A DNA stretch of 64,000 bases from Bordetella genomosp. 13 (GTDB lineage Bacteria; Pseudomonadota; Gammaproteobacteria; Burkholderiales; Burkholderiaceae_B). The notes under the pieces were generated by a model, which was given only the letters and a program-made list of their open reading frames with translations, had not been told where the DNA came from and did not search any database. Location: NCBI RefSeq assembly GCF_007679965.1, contig NZ_VEHL01000005.1:62001-126000 (forward strand). Direction: 5' to 3'. The first letter of the stretch is position 1; each line of letters opens with the position of its first letter. Of the stretch, positions 43,042 through 52,550 are shown piece after piece. Made by a program: the position numbers and the translations under genes.

Positions 43042-44343
43042 ATGGACGCGATCCCCAATGCGGGCGCCGTGGCGGCGCCTGCCCACAAACCCAACCTGTT
43101 GCGGGTCTCCGTGGCCACCGTGGTCGGCACGGCGGTGGAGGCCTTCGACTTCCTGGCCTACGGCACGGCGGCCGCGCTGGTGTTCAACAAGCTGTTCTTC
43201 CCGCAGTTCGATCCGCTGACGGGCACGCTGGCCGCGTTCGCGGCATTCGCCAGCGGGATGCTGGCGCGCCCCATTGGGGGCATCCTGTTCGGCCATTTCG
43301 GCGACCGCATCGGCCGCAAGTCCATGCTGACGCTGAGTCTGCTGATGATGGGCATCTGTACGGTGCTCATCGGCCTGCTGCCCACGTATGCGCAGATCGG
43401 CGTCTGGGCGCCGATCCTGCTGGTGCTGCTGCGCGTGGGACAGGGCCTGTCGTTCGGCGGCGAGATGGGCGGGGCCATGCTGATGGCGGTGGAGCACGCG
43501 CCGCCGCGCTGGAAAGCGCTGTTCGGCAGCCTGCCGCTGGTGGGCGCGCCGCTGGGCATCCTGCTGTCGGTGGGCGCCTTCGCGCTGGTGACGCGGCTGC
43601 CCGAGGAAGACTTCCTGTCCTGGGGCTGGCGCCTGCCGTTCGTGGGCAGCGCGGTGCTGATCGTGGTGGGCTTCCTGATCCGCCGCGGCATCGACGAATC
43701 CCCCGATTTCGCGCGGGTGAAATCGCAGCGCAGCCAGGTCAAGCTGCCGGTGGCGGAGCTGCTGCGCAAGCATGGCAAGGCCCTGCTGCTGTGCATAGGC
43801 TGCAAGCTTGCCGAAGTGACGCTGATCTATACCTTCCTGGTGTTCTCGGTGTCTTATGCGGTGTCGAACTTGGGCTTCTCGCGCAGCGACGCGCTGCATG
43901 CTTTGCTGTACGGCGCCGCGGTGCTGACCTTCACGATTCCGCTGTTCGGGCTGTTGGGCGACCGCTACGGCGCGCGCCGCGTCTGCGGCTGGGGCGGCAT
44001 GCTGCTGGCGGTGATGGCCGTGCCCATCTTCATGGCGGTGGGCAGCGGCTCGCTGGTGGCCTACAGCATCGCCGTGTTCATCGCCATGGCGCTGAACTAC
44101 GCCATGATGATCGCGCCGCAATCCAGCCTGTATGCCGCCCAGTTCCCGGCCGAGTTGCGCTATTCGGGCCTGTCGATCGGCGTGCAGTTCTCGGCGGCCA
44201 TCGGCGGCGGGCTGGCGCCCATCGTGTCGGCCATGCTGGTGGCGCGCTTCGGCAGCATCGTGCCGGTGGGCGCTTACCTGGCCCTGTTGGGCGTGGTCGC
44301 GGGCACCTCGGCCTTCCTGATGAAGCCGACCAGTCGCGGTTGA
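43042..44343 (+). CDS. MFS transporter, metabolite:H+ symporter (MHS) family
   Basis: 433 residues from the ATG at 43042 (GAGGAAAA upstream). Twelve hydrophobic segments are predicted; the MFS loop motif GHFGDRIGRKSML (about residues 90-102) and the N-terminal TVVGTAVEAFDFLAYG typical of MHS/ShiA-like carriers are present. It probably imports an organic acid with protons. The gene converges with an AraC regulator, 18 bp apart, which may control it. Confidence 0.9.
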   Translation: MDAIPNAGAVAAPAHKPNLLRVSVATVVGTAVEAFDFLAYGTAAALVFNKLFFPQFDPLTGTLAAFAAFASGMLARPIGGILFGHFGDRIGRKSMLTLSLLMMGICTVLIGLLPTYAQIGVWAPILLVLLRVGQGLSFGGEMGGAMLMAVEHAPPRWKALFGSLPLVGAPLGILLSVGAFALVTRLPEEDFLSWGWRLPFVGSAVLIVVGFLIRRGIDESPDFARVKSQRSQVKLPVAELLRKHGKALLLCIGCKLAEVTLIYTFLVFSVSYAVSNLGFSRSDALHALLYGAAVLTFTIPLFGLLGDRYGARRVCGWGGMLLAVMAVPIFMAVGSGSLVAYSIAVFIAMALNYAMMIAPQSSLYAAQFPAELRYSGLSIGVQFSAAIGGGLAPIVSAMLVARFGSIVPVGAYLALLGVVAGTSAFLMKPTSRG

Positions 44344-44361
44344 TTTTGCCGATGCGGCCCG

Positions 44362-45360
44362 CTATGTGGCGGGGCGCGCCGACTCGCGGTAGCGGTTGGG
44401 CGGACAGCCGAAGCGCTGCTGGAAGCGGCGGCTGAAGTGGCTGGCATCCTGGAAGCCGCACGACAGCGCGATGTCCTTGACGGCCACGTGCGCCTTGCGC
44501 GGATCGTCCAGCGCGGCGCGCGCCAGTTGCAGCCGGCGCTCGCGCACGTACTGGTTGTACTGCGTGCCCTGCATCTGGAACAGGCGGTGCACCCAACGGC
44601 TGGAGGCGCGCAGCGCACGCGCCACGCCGGCCACCGACAGGTCGGTATCGGCGATGTGGGCATCCAGATAGCTGGTCAGCGCCTGCCAGCTTTCGATGGG
44701 GCCGCGTTGCGCATTGGGAATCTGTTCCAGCGCCTGGCTGGTGTAGATGGCGGCCAACAGCGAGATCAGCGCCTGCTCGGCGAACATGCCCGAGCTGGGG
44801 CTGGTTTCGGCATCGTCGAACAGCACGTGCTCCAGGCAGCGATGCGCGGTGCGCACCATGGGCAGCGTGGCCGCGGCCCGCTGCGCGGTGAACTGCGAGT
44901 TGTCCTGCAGATGCATGCCTAGCAGGTTCAGCAGCGATCCCTTGATCACCACCAGCCGCGAATCGGTCAGCATGCGCACCTCGGATGGCAGCGCCGTCGT
45001 GCGGAACATGATGTCGCCCGTTTCCACCGGCAGGCTGGCGCCGTTCTGCGTGATCACGCCCCGGCCTTCGATGATGAAACTGGCCAGGAACTCGGCGCGC
45101 ATGGCATCGGCGGCATGCTCCGCGCGATGCTGCACGGCGATGGGCGTGGACTCCAGGTTCACCGCCAGGCCGCCGGCGCGCAGGCGGCAGGCCTGCAGAT
45201 GCAGGCGCGGATGCATGGTCAGCGCGCGGAAGTCGCCGGGCAGCACCAGCTTGTCCAGCTGTGCCTTGTAGCCCGACAGCTCGGCCTCGTAGAAGGGCCG
45301 GAAGCGCGGGGCGAAATTGAGGTCGGGCTCGGCGGCCGCAGGCGAGGACAGGGCTTGCAT
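44362..45360 (-). CDS. AraC-family transcription regulator
   Basis: 332 residues. The C-terminal ~100 residues carry two helix-turn-helices (DLSVAGVARALRASSRWVHR and VAVKDIALSCGFQDASHFSR) followed by the RRFQQRFGCPPNRYRE family signature. The N-terminal part is an AraC-binding-like (AraC_binding_2/cupin) effector domain with GVITQNGASLPVETGDIM. It is divergent from the class II aldolase gene (189 bp between starts) and convergent with the transporter. Both are plausible targets. Confidence 0.92.
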   Translation of the reverse strand: MQALSSPAAAEPDLNFAPRFRPFYEAELSGYKAQLDKLVLPGDFRALTMHPRLHLQACRLRAGGLAVNLESTPIAVQHRAEHAADAMRAEFLASFIIEGRGVITQNGASLPVETGDIMFRTTALPSEVRMLTDSRLVVIKGSLLNLLGMHLQDNSQFTAQRAAATLPMVRTAHRCLEHVLFDDAETSPSSGMFAEQALISLLAAIYTSQALEQIPNAQRGPIESWQALTSYLDAHIADTDLSVAGVARALRASSRWVHRLFQMQGTQYNQYVRERRLQLARAALDDPRKAHVAVKDIALSCGFQDASHFSRRFQQRFGCPPNRYRESARPAT

Positions 45361-45549
45361 TGCGTAATACGGAACGTGCGGCGCGGGCCCAGTGCCCGCG
45401 AAATCATTGTATCGGCCGCATGGCCGCGTACACCTGCCGTTTACCCTTAGGTCGTGTCACTCTTGGACAAGGCCAGTGCGCCTGCGGTCAATCGTGCTGG
45501 CCGCGCCGCGCGTTGTAATGCCAGACCAGTCCTTCATCAGGAGACGAGT

Positions 45550-46305
45550 GTGGACGACAAGCAGCTGCAATCCGACGCGTTTTTCCAGCGTTCCGCCAAC
45601 AAGCTCGATTTCGGCAACTGGACCGAACCGGAAAAGATCGCGCTGAGCTGTCGCATCCTGGCCAGTGAGGGGCACTCCGAGACGCTGGCCGGCCAGATCA
45701 CCGTGCGCAACGAGGACGGCACCTATTTCACGACGGCGCTGGCCCAGGCCTTCGACGAGGTTCGCCCGGAAAAGCTGATCCGCATCAACGACAACATGGA
45801 CGTGCTGGAGGGCGAGGGCACGCCCAATCCGGCCGTGCGCTTCCACTTCTGGGTGTACCGCGCGCGGCCCGACGTGCGCTGCATCATCCACACGCACCCG
45901 CCCTACGTGTCGACCTTGTCGATGACCGGCCGGCCGCTGGTGGTGTCGCACATGGACGCTACGCCATTCCACAACGATTGCGCGCACCTGGCGCAATGGC
46001 CGGGCCTGCCCATCGCCGACCAGGAAGGCGAGATCATCTCGGCCGCGTTGGGCAGCAAGCGCAGCGTGTTGCTGGCGAATCATGGATTCCTGGCCGCGAC
46101 GTCGTCGGTGGAGGAGACGCTTTATCTGTCGGTGCTGATCGAGCGCGCGGCGCGTAACCAGCTGCTGGCGGCGTCGGCGTATGGCGAGGTTCGGCCGGTG
46201 GATGATGCGCTGGCGGCCGAGTCGCATGATTTCCTGCTCAAGCCGAGTATCGTGCGGGCGAGTTTTGCGATGTTCGCGCGTCGGATCGAGCGCGAGGGGC
46301 GTTGA
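45550..46305 (+). CDS. Class II aldolase/adducin family protein
   Basis: 251 residues from a GTG at 45550 (AGGAG seven bases upstream). The zinc-binding HTHP pair (IIHTHPPYVSTLS, ~residue 115) and a later catalytic-type LANHGFLAATSSVEE with the third His are present, along with GHSETLAGQITVRNEDG at the N-terminus. Family members are fuculose-/ribulose-phosphate aldolases, decarboxylases and adducin-like proteins. Substrate is unknown; it may work on the solute imported by the nearby transporter. Confidence 0.88.
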   Translation: MDDKQLQSDAFFQRSANKLDFGNWTEPEKIALSCRILASEGHSETLAGQITVRNEDGTYFTTALAQAFDEVRPEKLIRINDNMDVLEGEGTPNPAVRFHFWVYRARPDVRCIIHTHPPYVSTLSMTGRPLVVSHMDATPFHNDCAHLAQWPGLPIADQEGEIISAALGSKRSVLLANHGFLAATSSVEETLYLSVLIERAARNQLLAASAYGEVRPVDDALAAESHDFLLKPSIVRASFAMFARRIEREGR

Positions 46306-46391
46306 GGCGGGCAGGCCGTTCCAGGTCATGCTTGAAGCCAGTCTTGGGGTGCCTGCGCCTGTGGTCGCATGCGTTCTCGATGGCGATGCGG

Positions 46392-47417
46392 TCAGCCTGA
46401 TTTCCGCTGACCTTCTTCCGCCAGCACCGCCCGCAACGCTGCCCGCGTCTTCTCGTCCAGCGGATGGATCACGTCGAAGCCCGAGATATAGATGTGCAGG
46501 TCGCCCGTGCGCCCGTTCGCGGCGCGCAGGCCTTCCTGGCGCACCGTGATCCAGGTGCCGGGTGACACGCGGGATGGGATGTTGACCTCGATGCTGGCGC
46601 CCAATACGTCGATCTTCGTGGTGCCGCCCAGCGCCGCCGCCAGGCAATCCAGCTGGACGGGCACCTCCACGTCCAGGCCGTGCAGGGTGGCGCCGCGGCT
46701 GTCGGGCGTCAGGTCGTGGATGACGTTGACGACCAGGTTGCCGGGCCGCGCGGCATCCTTCGTCCTGTGGCCGGCGCCTTTCATCGTGATGTCGTTGCCT
46801 GGGGCGGTTCTGGGCGGGACGGGTACGTCGACCCGGGTGGCCGTGTAGCGCATGCCCAGCCCGCGGCAACCCGGGCACTCGGTGGTGTTGGTCTTGCCCG
46901 TGCCGTTGCAATCCGTGCAGCGATGGGCATCGCGGCCATGGCCGCGCGTGCCGCTGCCGTCGCATGCCCTGCAGTGCGAGGCATGGCTCGACGTGCGGTA
47001 TCCCCTGCCGGCGCAACTCTCGCACCGGCCCCAGATGTTGTCGGTCATGGGGACCACGCCGCCCTTGAACATCTCCGCCAGCGTCAGGTGGATGCGCACG
47101 TGCTTGTCCGGCTGGGCGTCCGGCGCGGCCGTTGGGTCTTCCGGTGGCTTGGCGCGAAACGGCGATGGCGGATCCTGCCGGGGCTGGGCCGCCGCGCGGC
47201 CGCAGGTGCAGCTGGCCGGGCCGGGCTGTCTTGCGCCGGTGAGGACCTCGTACGCGGCCTGGATGCGCTGGAATCTTTCCTTCGCCTGAGCGGAACCGCC
47301 GTTCTTGTCGGGATGCGCCTGGCTGCGCAGCTTCTTGTACGCCTTGCGCACCTCCTGCGGGGTGGCCGATGCGGGCAACCCGAGCGTCTCCTTGTAGCAG
47401 CTGCGATCACAGGTCAT
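46392..47417 (-). CDS. DnaJ-like co-chaperone with zinc-finger domain
   Basis: 341 residues. The J domain (residues ~5-62) has the HPDKNGG motif that activates DnaK. A linker leads to four CxxCxGxG-type repeats (CESCAGRG, CRACDGSG, CTDCNGTG, CPGCRGLG) that bind two zinc ions, and then the C-terminal substrate-binding beta domains. It lacks the long Gly/Phe region, and dnaK/grpE are not adjacent, so it is probably a specialised paralogue rather than the housekeeping DnaJ. No clear ribosome site at the ATG. Confidence 0.85.
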   Translation of the reverse strand: MTCDRSCYKETLGLPASATPQEVRKAYKKLRSQAHPDKNGGSAQAKERFQRIQAAYEVLTGARQPGPASCTCGRAAAQPRQDPPSPFRAKPPEDPTAAPDAQPDKHVRIHLTLAEMFKGGVVPMTDNIWGRCESCAGRGYRTSSHASHCRACDGSGTRGHGRDAHRCTDCNGTGKTNTTECPGCRGLGMRYTATRVDVPVPPRTAPGNDITMKGAGHRTKDAARPGNLVVNVIHDLTPDSRGATLHGLDVEVPVQLDCLAAALGGTTKIDVLGASIEVNIPSRVSPGTWITVRQEGLRAANGRTGDLHIYISGFDVIHPLDEKTRAALRAVLAEEGQRKSG

Positions 47418-47454
47418 CGTTCGTCCATCACGCCCGGCGGCCCGGCTCGTCCGG

Positions 47455-48039
47455 CTAGGCCTGTTCAGCGGTTCGGCTGAACCATTCGCGATAGGGCGTG
47501 TTCTTGGCCAGCTTGCGGTTGTAATCCGGTGCGCCGTCGTCCCACCACACGGGGCCCCGTTCCCCCAATGCCCGTTTTACCCGATCGACTCGTGCACGGG
47601 CCGCCTTGCGCTGCGCGTCGGTGAGCTGGCCGCGCAGCGCGCGCCGGGCATCCATCAACTGCGCGACGAGGTCGTCGCGCACGTCTTTCGGCAGATGCGG
47701 ATTGGTCTTTCTCCACAGCCGTCCGCGCACGACGAAGTAGCGGCCGTCCGGGGTCGTGGGGTGTCCGGCGGTGTCGGCGGTTTCGCTGGTCTTGTGTCCC
47801 AGCCGGATGGGTCCGCGCAGCGTGCCGTCGGGGTCCACCGTGCGGCCCTTCTGGCGGATGTCCAGCGCGCCTTGCCGCGCCATCCCGACCGCCACCTCGC
47901 GCACCCGCGGCATCAACGGCCGCCAGGCGTCCGACGACAGCGCCCGGGCGACTTCCGAGGGGCAGATCGTCGAATCGGCCGCGCGTTCATTCAGCAGGCG
48001 GGTAATGGCGGCAGCGAGGTGTTGGTCCGTACACGGCAT
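47455..48039 (-). CDS. DUF3253 domain protein
   Basis: 194 residues. The N-terminal ~65 residues match the DUF3253 pattern: ITRLLNERAADSTICPSEVA and PRVREVAVGMARQGALDIRQ then KGRTVDP, a small winged-helix-like module. The C-terminal part has GRYFVVRGRLWRKTNPHLP and a charged helix ending WWDDGAPDYNRKLA, a combination found in several proteobacterial proteins of unknown role. It lies 37 bp upstream of the DnaJ-like gene on the same strand. Confidence 0.7.
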   Translation of the reverse strand: MPCTDQHLAAAITRLLNERAADSTICPSEVARALSSDAWRPLMPRVREVAVGMARQGALDIRQKGRTVDPDGTLRGPIRLGHKTSETADTAGHPTTPDGRYFVVRGRLWRKTNPHLPKDVRDDLVAQLMDARRALRGQLTDAQRKAARARVDRVKRALGERGPVWWDDGAPDYNRKLAKNTPYREWFSRTAEQA

Positions 48040-48085
48040 GGGATTGGGATGGCAACGGTTGCGGCAGGCGCTTTCAGTGCACCAG

Positions 48086-48109
48086 CAAGCGGCCTGCCCG
48101 GGCCGCTTG
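48086..48109. terminator. Perfect GC-rich stem downstream of the 96-aa gene
   Basis: CAAGCGGCC-TGCCCG-GGCCGCTTG forms nine perfect pairs, 16 bp past the stop of the minus-strand gene at 48125. There is no T-run, so termination is tentative. Confidence 0.4.
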
Positions 48110-48124
48110 CGGCCGCTGTGGCGC

Positions 48125-48415
48125 TCAGGCCTTGCCGGGCTGCCGGATCAGGCCGAGCATGCTGAGAGTCAGGTCGCGCACGTTTTCCAGCGCAGTGGCG
48201 GTTTCCTTGGCCAGGGTCTGCTTGTTCTGCGCCACCGTGTCGCCGCTGGCGACGGTCTTGCCGGCCTCGTCGCGCAGCTTCTGACTGAAGGCGTCGAACA
48301 GCACATTGATGTTTTCCGGGCTGCGGTCGCCCTTGCTGGGCGTGGCGGCGATGGCCAGGGTGATCGCTACGGCGACCAGTGCCGCTTCCGATTTGGCTGC
48401 GCTGTTGATGTCCAT
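48125..48415 (-). CDS. Small hypothetical protein (96 aa)
   Basis: Starts at the ATG at 48413-48415 with AGGAA six bases upstream; an in-frame ATG at 48454 is less well supported. Residues ~9-23 (ALVAVAITLAIAATP) form a short hydrophobic helix, and the rest is a soluble helical stretch with ENINVLFDAFSQKLRDEAG. No recognised family. Might be membrane-associated or a small helical oligomer. Confidence 0.5.
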   Translation of the reverse strand: MDINSAAKSEAALVAVAITLAIAATPSKGDRSPENINVLFDAFSQKLRDEAGKTVASGDTVAQNKQTLAKETATALENVRDLTLSMLGLIRQPGKA

Positions 48416-48464
48416 GTGCGGTTCCTCGTCCTGCGGGAGATATGCGTCAGCCACCAGTGTAAGG

Positions 48465-49466
48465 TCAGTTCGTCGATACCCCCCCGATGCGCTTGATCAG
48501 CGCCGCCCACTTGGCCACGTCCTCGCGTAGGTAGGCGTTGTAGTGGTCGGGATCATCGGCCACGACCGTGCCGCCCTGCTGCAGGATCTTCTCCTGGAAG
48601 GCGGTGTCGGCGGCCGCCTGCCTTATCACCCCATACAGCGTGTCCACCACGGCGCGCGGCGTGCCGGCCGGGGCCAGCAGGCCGAACATGGTGCCGATCT
48701 CGATGTCCACGCCTTGTTCCGCGAAGGTGGGCACCTGGGGCAGCACGGGCAGCCTGTCCTTGCTGGCCACGCCCAGCGCCTTCAACTGGCCCGCCGACAG
48801 CTGGCCCTGCGCGGAGATGTAGGTGGTGAAGGTCATCTGCACCTGGCCTGACAGCACGTCCGTCAGCGCGGGCGCCGCGCCCGTGTAGGGCACGTGGACG
48901 ATGTCCAGCCCGGCCGCCTGCTTGAACATCTCGCCCGCCAGGTGCGGCGCGCCGCCCGCGCCGCTGCTGGAGAAATTGAGCTTGCCGGGATGCGCGCGGC
49001 CGTAGTCGACGAGCCCTTGCAGGCTGTCGCCGGCGAACCCGGCCTTGGTCACCAGCATCATGGGCGCGAACGCCACCATGGAGATGCCCGTGAAGTTCTT
49101 GATGGGGTCGTAGGGCGTCTGGGGGATGACCGCCGGGTTCAGCGTGAGGTTGGTGCTGGTGAACAGCAGCGTGTAGCCGTCGGGCGCGGCCCGCGCCACG
49201 AGGTCGGCGCCGATGTTGCCGCTGGCGCCGGGCCGGTTGTCGACGATCACCGGCTGCTTCAGCGCCTTGGTCAGGCGCTCGGCCGTGGTGCGGGCCAGGA
49301 TGTCGGTGCTGCCGCCAGGGGCCCAGGGCACCACCAGCCGGATGGGCTTGGCGGGATAGTCCGCCGCGGCCTGGGCCGTGCGCGGCATGGCGAACCCGCA
49401 CAGGAAGAGGGCCGCGGCGGACAGGACCGCGGCGGATAGGACGCTGCGCAGGCATGGCTTCTTCAT
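48465..49466 (-). CDS. Bug-family (TctC) periplasmic solute-binding protein
   Basis: 333 residues from the ATG at 49464-49466. A signal peptide with a long hydrophobic core ends near AQAAADYPAK. Motifs: LVVPWAPGGSTDILAR, VDNRPGASGNIGADLV and VHVPYTGAAPALTDVL. It binds an unknown carboxylate in the periplasm. Divergent from a second Bug gene; the 238 bp between starts should carry both promoters. Confidence 0.92.
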   Translation of the reverse strand: MKKPCLRSVLSAAVLSAAALFLCGFAMPRTAQAAADYPAKPIRLVVPWAPGGSTDILARTTAERLTKALKQPVIVDNRPGASGNIGADLVARAAPDGYTLLFTSTNLTLNPAVIPQTPYDPIKNFTGISMVAFAPMMLVTKAGFAGDSLQGLVDYGRAHPGKLNFSSSGAGGAPHLAGEMFKQAAGLDIVHVPYTGAAPALTDVLSGQVQMTFTTYISAQGQLSAGQLKALGVASKDRLPVLPQVPTFAEQGVDIEIGTMFGLLAPAGTPRAVVDTLYGVIRQAAADTAFQEKILQQGGTVVADDPDHYNAYLREDVAKWAALIKRIGGVSTN

Positions 49467-49704
49467 CTTCGTCTCCGGACCGTTCGTGTCGTCGTGCGGA
49501 GATTCTTGCGCGTGGGCTCGCCACGCAGAAGGCATCGGCGTCGAATGCGCCGTTCAAGAATCCCGAAATGGAAGCCGGCGCCGAGTGTTCAAGATTTATG
49601 AATCGCGTCTTCGGCTTCTTCGGATTCTCCGATGCTCGCGTGGGGGGCAGAATGCCCGCAGCAGAGACCGAAATATCCACGAGAAAACAGAACAGGAGAC
49701 AACC

Positions 49705-50676
49705 GTGAAGAACCTCAAGACCATGGCGGCCGGCAGCTTGCTCGCCGCGCTGTGCGTGGCCGGCGCGGCGCACGCCGCCTATCCCGAGAAGCCGATCCGG
49801 CTGGTCGTGGGCTTTCCCGCGGGCGGAGCGTCCGACGTGGCCGCGCGCGCCATCGGCGGCAAGATGGCGGCCCTGCTCGGGCAGCCCGTCGTCATCGAGA
49901 ACAAGGCCGGGGCCGCCAGCAACATCGGGTCCGACTACGTGGCAAAGGCCCCGTCCGATGGCTACACCGTGCTGTTCGGCACGATCTCGCTGGCGGTCAA
50001 TCCCAGCCTGTACCAGAAGCTCAGCTATGACCCCTTGAAGGACCTGGCCCCCGTCGCGCAGGTCGCCTCCACGCCCTTCCTGCTGGTGGCCAATCCCGAC
50101 ACGCCGTACCAGTCGGTGGCCGATCTCATCGCCGCCGCGAAGAAACCGTCCGACAAGCCCATCTATTTCGCCAGCGCGGGCAACGGCTCGGGCGCGCACC
50201 TGTTCGCCGAGCTGTTCAACAGCCAGGCCGGCATCAAGATGCAGCACGTGCCCTATCGGGGCGCCGCGCCGGCCATCGCGGACGTCATCGGCGGGCAGGT
50301 GCCGCTGACCTTCGACAACATCGTGACCACCCTGCCGCTGGCCAAGAGCGGCAAGCTGCGCGCGCTGGCGGTCACCACCAAGACGCGCTCGCACGCCGCG
50401 CCCGACCTGCCCACCGTGGCCGAGTCCGGCGTGCCGGGCTTCGACGCCACGGCGTGGTTCGGCATCTTCGTGCCCGCCGGCACGCCGCCCGCGGTCGTCC
50501 AGAAGCTGAGCGAGACGGCCGCCCAGGCGACGCAGTCGCCCGAAGTGCGCGCGGCACTCGAGGCCGTCGGCTGCGAACCCATGGGCACCAGCCCCAAGGA
50601 GTTCGACGCCTTCTTCCGGTCGGAAGTGCAGAAGTGGGCCAAGGTCGTGCAAGACGCCCACGTCCGCGTGGATTGA
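49705..50676 (+). CDS. Bug-family (TctC) periplasmic solute-binding protein
   Basis: 323 residues from a GTG at 49705 with AGGAG upstream; this start places a typical signal peptide (ending AGAAHAAYPEK) at the N-terminus. Motifs: LVVGFPAGGASDVAARAIG, VIENKAGAASNIGSDYV and QHVPYRGAAPAIADVI. It is 29 bp from the racemase-like gene, so they are probably co-transcribed. It differs from the divergent Bug protein in the binding-loop regions, so the ligand is likely different. Confidence 0.92.
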   Translation: MKNLKTMAAGSLLAALCVAGAAHAAYPEKPIRLVVGFPAGGASDVAARAIGGKMAALLGQPVVIENKAGAASNIGSDYVAKAPSDGYTVLFGTISLAVNPSLYQKLSYDPLKDLAPVAQVASTPFLLVANPDTPYQSVADLIAAAKKPSDKPIYFASAGNGSGAHLFAELFNSQAGIKMQHVPYRGAAPAIADVIGGQVPLTFDNIVTTLPLAKSGKLRALAVTTKTRSHAAPDLPTVAESGVPGFDATAWFGIFVPAGTPPAVVQKLSETAAQATQSPEVRAALEAVGCEPMGTSPKEFDAFFRSEVQKWAKVVQDAHVRVD

Positions 50677-50705
50677 CCCTCAACCCGTTCCTACAGTGAC
50701 GCGAC

Positions 50706-51515
50706 ATGAAAATCTGGCATCAGAGCTTTACCGTACTCAGTGACCTCGGCCCCTACAGCGAGGCGCTGAAGCGGCACTTCGCCAAGGTGGCGCGGCCCGA
50801 CACGCGGATCGACATGCATGGCATGCAGGTCGGCACCTATCGCAGCAACTACCCCGGCAACGACATCCGCCACGTGGCGTTCCAGTACGTCCACGCGCTG
50901 CAGTTCATGACCACCGCGGTGCGGGCGCAGGAAGAGGGCTACGACGTGTACGCGCTGAGCACGCTGCCCGAACCCGGCCTGCGCGAGATTCGCAGCCTGG
51001 TGGACATTCCGGTGGTGGGATACGGCGAGTCGGCGATGCTGACGGCGTGCATGCTGGGCCGCAAGTTCGGTGTGCTGCTGTTCATCGACGACATGAACGA
51101 GCTGATCGCCGAGAACGCCCGCAACCACGGGCTCGAATCGCGCTTTGCGGGCGCGATGCCGGTGGGCTTCACGTTCAACGACGTGCTCAAGGGTTTCAGC
51201 GACCCGTCCGAGCTGATCGAGCGGTTCAAGGCCGCGGCGCGCAAGCTGATCGCGCAGGGCGCCGACGTCATCATTCCCGGCGAGGCGCCCCTGAACGTGC
51301 TGCTGGCGCAGAGCGGCGTCGCCGAGGTGGACGGCGTGCCGATCCTGGATTCGCTGGCGGCGTGGGTGAAGCAGGCCGAGACCATGCACGACCTGCGCAC
51401 GGTGTGCGGCATCAAGACCTGCCGCAAGGGCTACTATCACCGGCCCGCCGAGCCCGATCGCATCAGCGAGGTTTTTTCTTTCTACGGTCTGGACCGATTG
51501 CAACCATCGTCGTGA
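50706..51515 (+). CDS. Asp/Glu/hydantoin racemase superfamily protein lacking both catalytic cysteines
   Basis: 269 residues beginning MKIWHQSFT. The racemase fold order is kept: YALSTLPEPGLREIRSL where hydantoin racemases have a Cys-Phe-x-DPG block (here Ser85), VVGYGESAMLTACMLG, and GADVIIPGEAPLN where the second catalytic Cys (LGCxGM) would be. With neither cysteine in place, two-base racemisation is unlikely. A decarboxylase, isomerase or maleate-isomerase-like reaction is possible. Its 3' end overlaps the convergent LysR gene by 53 bp. A paralogue lies at 56805. Confidence 0.75.
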   Translation: MKIWHQSFTVLSDLGPYSEALKRHFAKVARPDTRIDMHGMQVGTYRSNYPGNDIRHVAFQYVHALQFMTTAVRAQEEGYDVYALSTLPEPGLREIRSLVDIPVVGYGESAMLTACMLGRKFGVLLFIDDMNELIAENARNHGLESRFAGAMPVGFTFNDVLKGFSDPSELIERFKAAARKLIAQGADVIIPGEAPLNVLLAQSGVAEVDGVPILDSLAAWVKQAETMHDLRTVCGIKTCRKGYYHRPAEPDRISEVFSFYGLDRLQPSS

Positions 51516-52416
51516 CGCTGGGACGGCGCCGCGCGTCGAAGATCTCCAGCAGGAAGTCGATGAAGGCGCGCACCTTGGGCGCCGCGAACCGCGACTTCAC
51601 GGTCACGGCGTGGAAGGTTCGCTTGCTGGTCTGCCAGTCGGGAAACAGCTCCACCATCTGCCCGCGCTTGACCAGATCGCTGACGAACACGTCCAGCACG
51701 CAGATCAGTCCCACGTTCTGCAGGGCGGCCTGTATCAGGGCCGCCGTGTTGTTGAAGCTGAGCGGGCCGGCGGGGTTCACCACCACCTCGTCGCCGTCCT
51801 TGGAGAAGTGCCAGGGATTGGGCGCGTGGCTGCCCTCGGCGAACAGTCCCAGGCAGCGGGCGGGGTCCAGGTCGCGCGGCGAGGCCGCGCGCATGGCGCC
51901 CACGGTCTCGGGCGTGCCGCACACCACGTATTGCGCCTCGTAGATCGGCCGGCCCACCAGGTCCGCGTCCTCGACGCGGTCCATGCGGATGGCCACGTCG
52001 GTGGCGCGCTCGATCAGGTTGTGCGGATCATTGGTCAACGAGACTGACACCGACAGGCCCGGATGCCGGCGCGTCAGCTCGACCAGCGCCGGGCACAACA
52101 GGTTCTGGCCGATGGCGAAAGGCGCCTCCACGCGCAGCGGGCCGACCACGTCGCTGCCGCTGACCTTCACGTCCGATTCGGCGCGCGCCACGCTGCGCAG
52201 GATTTCCTGGCAATGCGGCAGGAATATGCGTCCCTCTTCCGTCAGGTGCAGATGCCGCGAGTTGCGCTGGATCAGCGTCGTGCCCAGGTGCGCCTCCAGG
52301 TTGCGCAGGCTGGTGGTGACGGTGGCATTGGCGAGATCCAGCGATTCGGCCGCGCGCGACAGGCTGCCGCACTCCATCACGCGCACGAAAACCTCCATGG
52401 CCCATAGCTTGTCCAT
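51463..52416 (-). CDS. LysR-family transcription regulator
   Basis: 317 residues from an ATG with AGGAGA upstream. The N-terminal helix-turn-helix (GSLSRAAESLDLANATVTTS) and the LysR substrate-binding domain (PLRVEAPFAIGQNLLCPALV, then FNNTAALIQAALQNVGLICV) are intact. It is divergent from the flavoprotein-MmgE/PrpD-SDR operon, and a palindrome of LysR type lies between. Likely activator of that operon in response to a pathway intermediate. Confidence 0.92.
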   Translation of the reverse strand: MDKLWAMEVFVRVMECGSLSRAAESLDLANATVTTSLRNLEAHLGTTLIQRNSRHLHLTEEGRIFLPHCQEILRSVARAESDVKVSGSDVVGPLRVEAPFAIGQNLLCPALVELTRRHPGLSVSVSLTNDPHNLIERATDVAIRMDRVEDADLVGRPIYEAQYVVCGTPETVGAMRAASPRDLDPARCLGLFAEGSHAPNPWHFSKDGDEVVVNPAGPLSFNNTAALIQAALQNVGLICVLDVFVSDLVKRGQMVELFPDWQTSKRTFHAVTVKSRFAAPKVRAFIDFLLEIFDARRRPSVTTMVAIGPDRRKKKPR

Positions 52417-52437
52417 GTCGTCTCCTTTCGATTTTTT

Positions 52438-52452
52438 CTAATCGTGCATTAG
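52438..52452. promoter_or_regulatory. LysR-type binding site candidate (T-N11-A)
   Basis: CTAAT-CGTGC-ATTAG is a perfect 5+5+5 palindrome containing T-N11-A, 22 bp from the LysR start in the divergent promoter region. Confidence 0.55.
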
Positions 52453-52550
52453 CCGGCCAGGGCTAACACGCAGGCAGGCTGCATCCTACTCTAACGACAG
52501 TATCGCCGACGCATACGGCGCGGCTGTTTTTGTCCCTGAGGGTGAAGCGT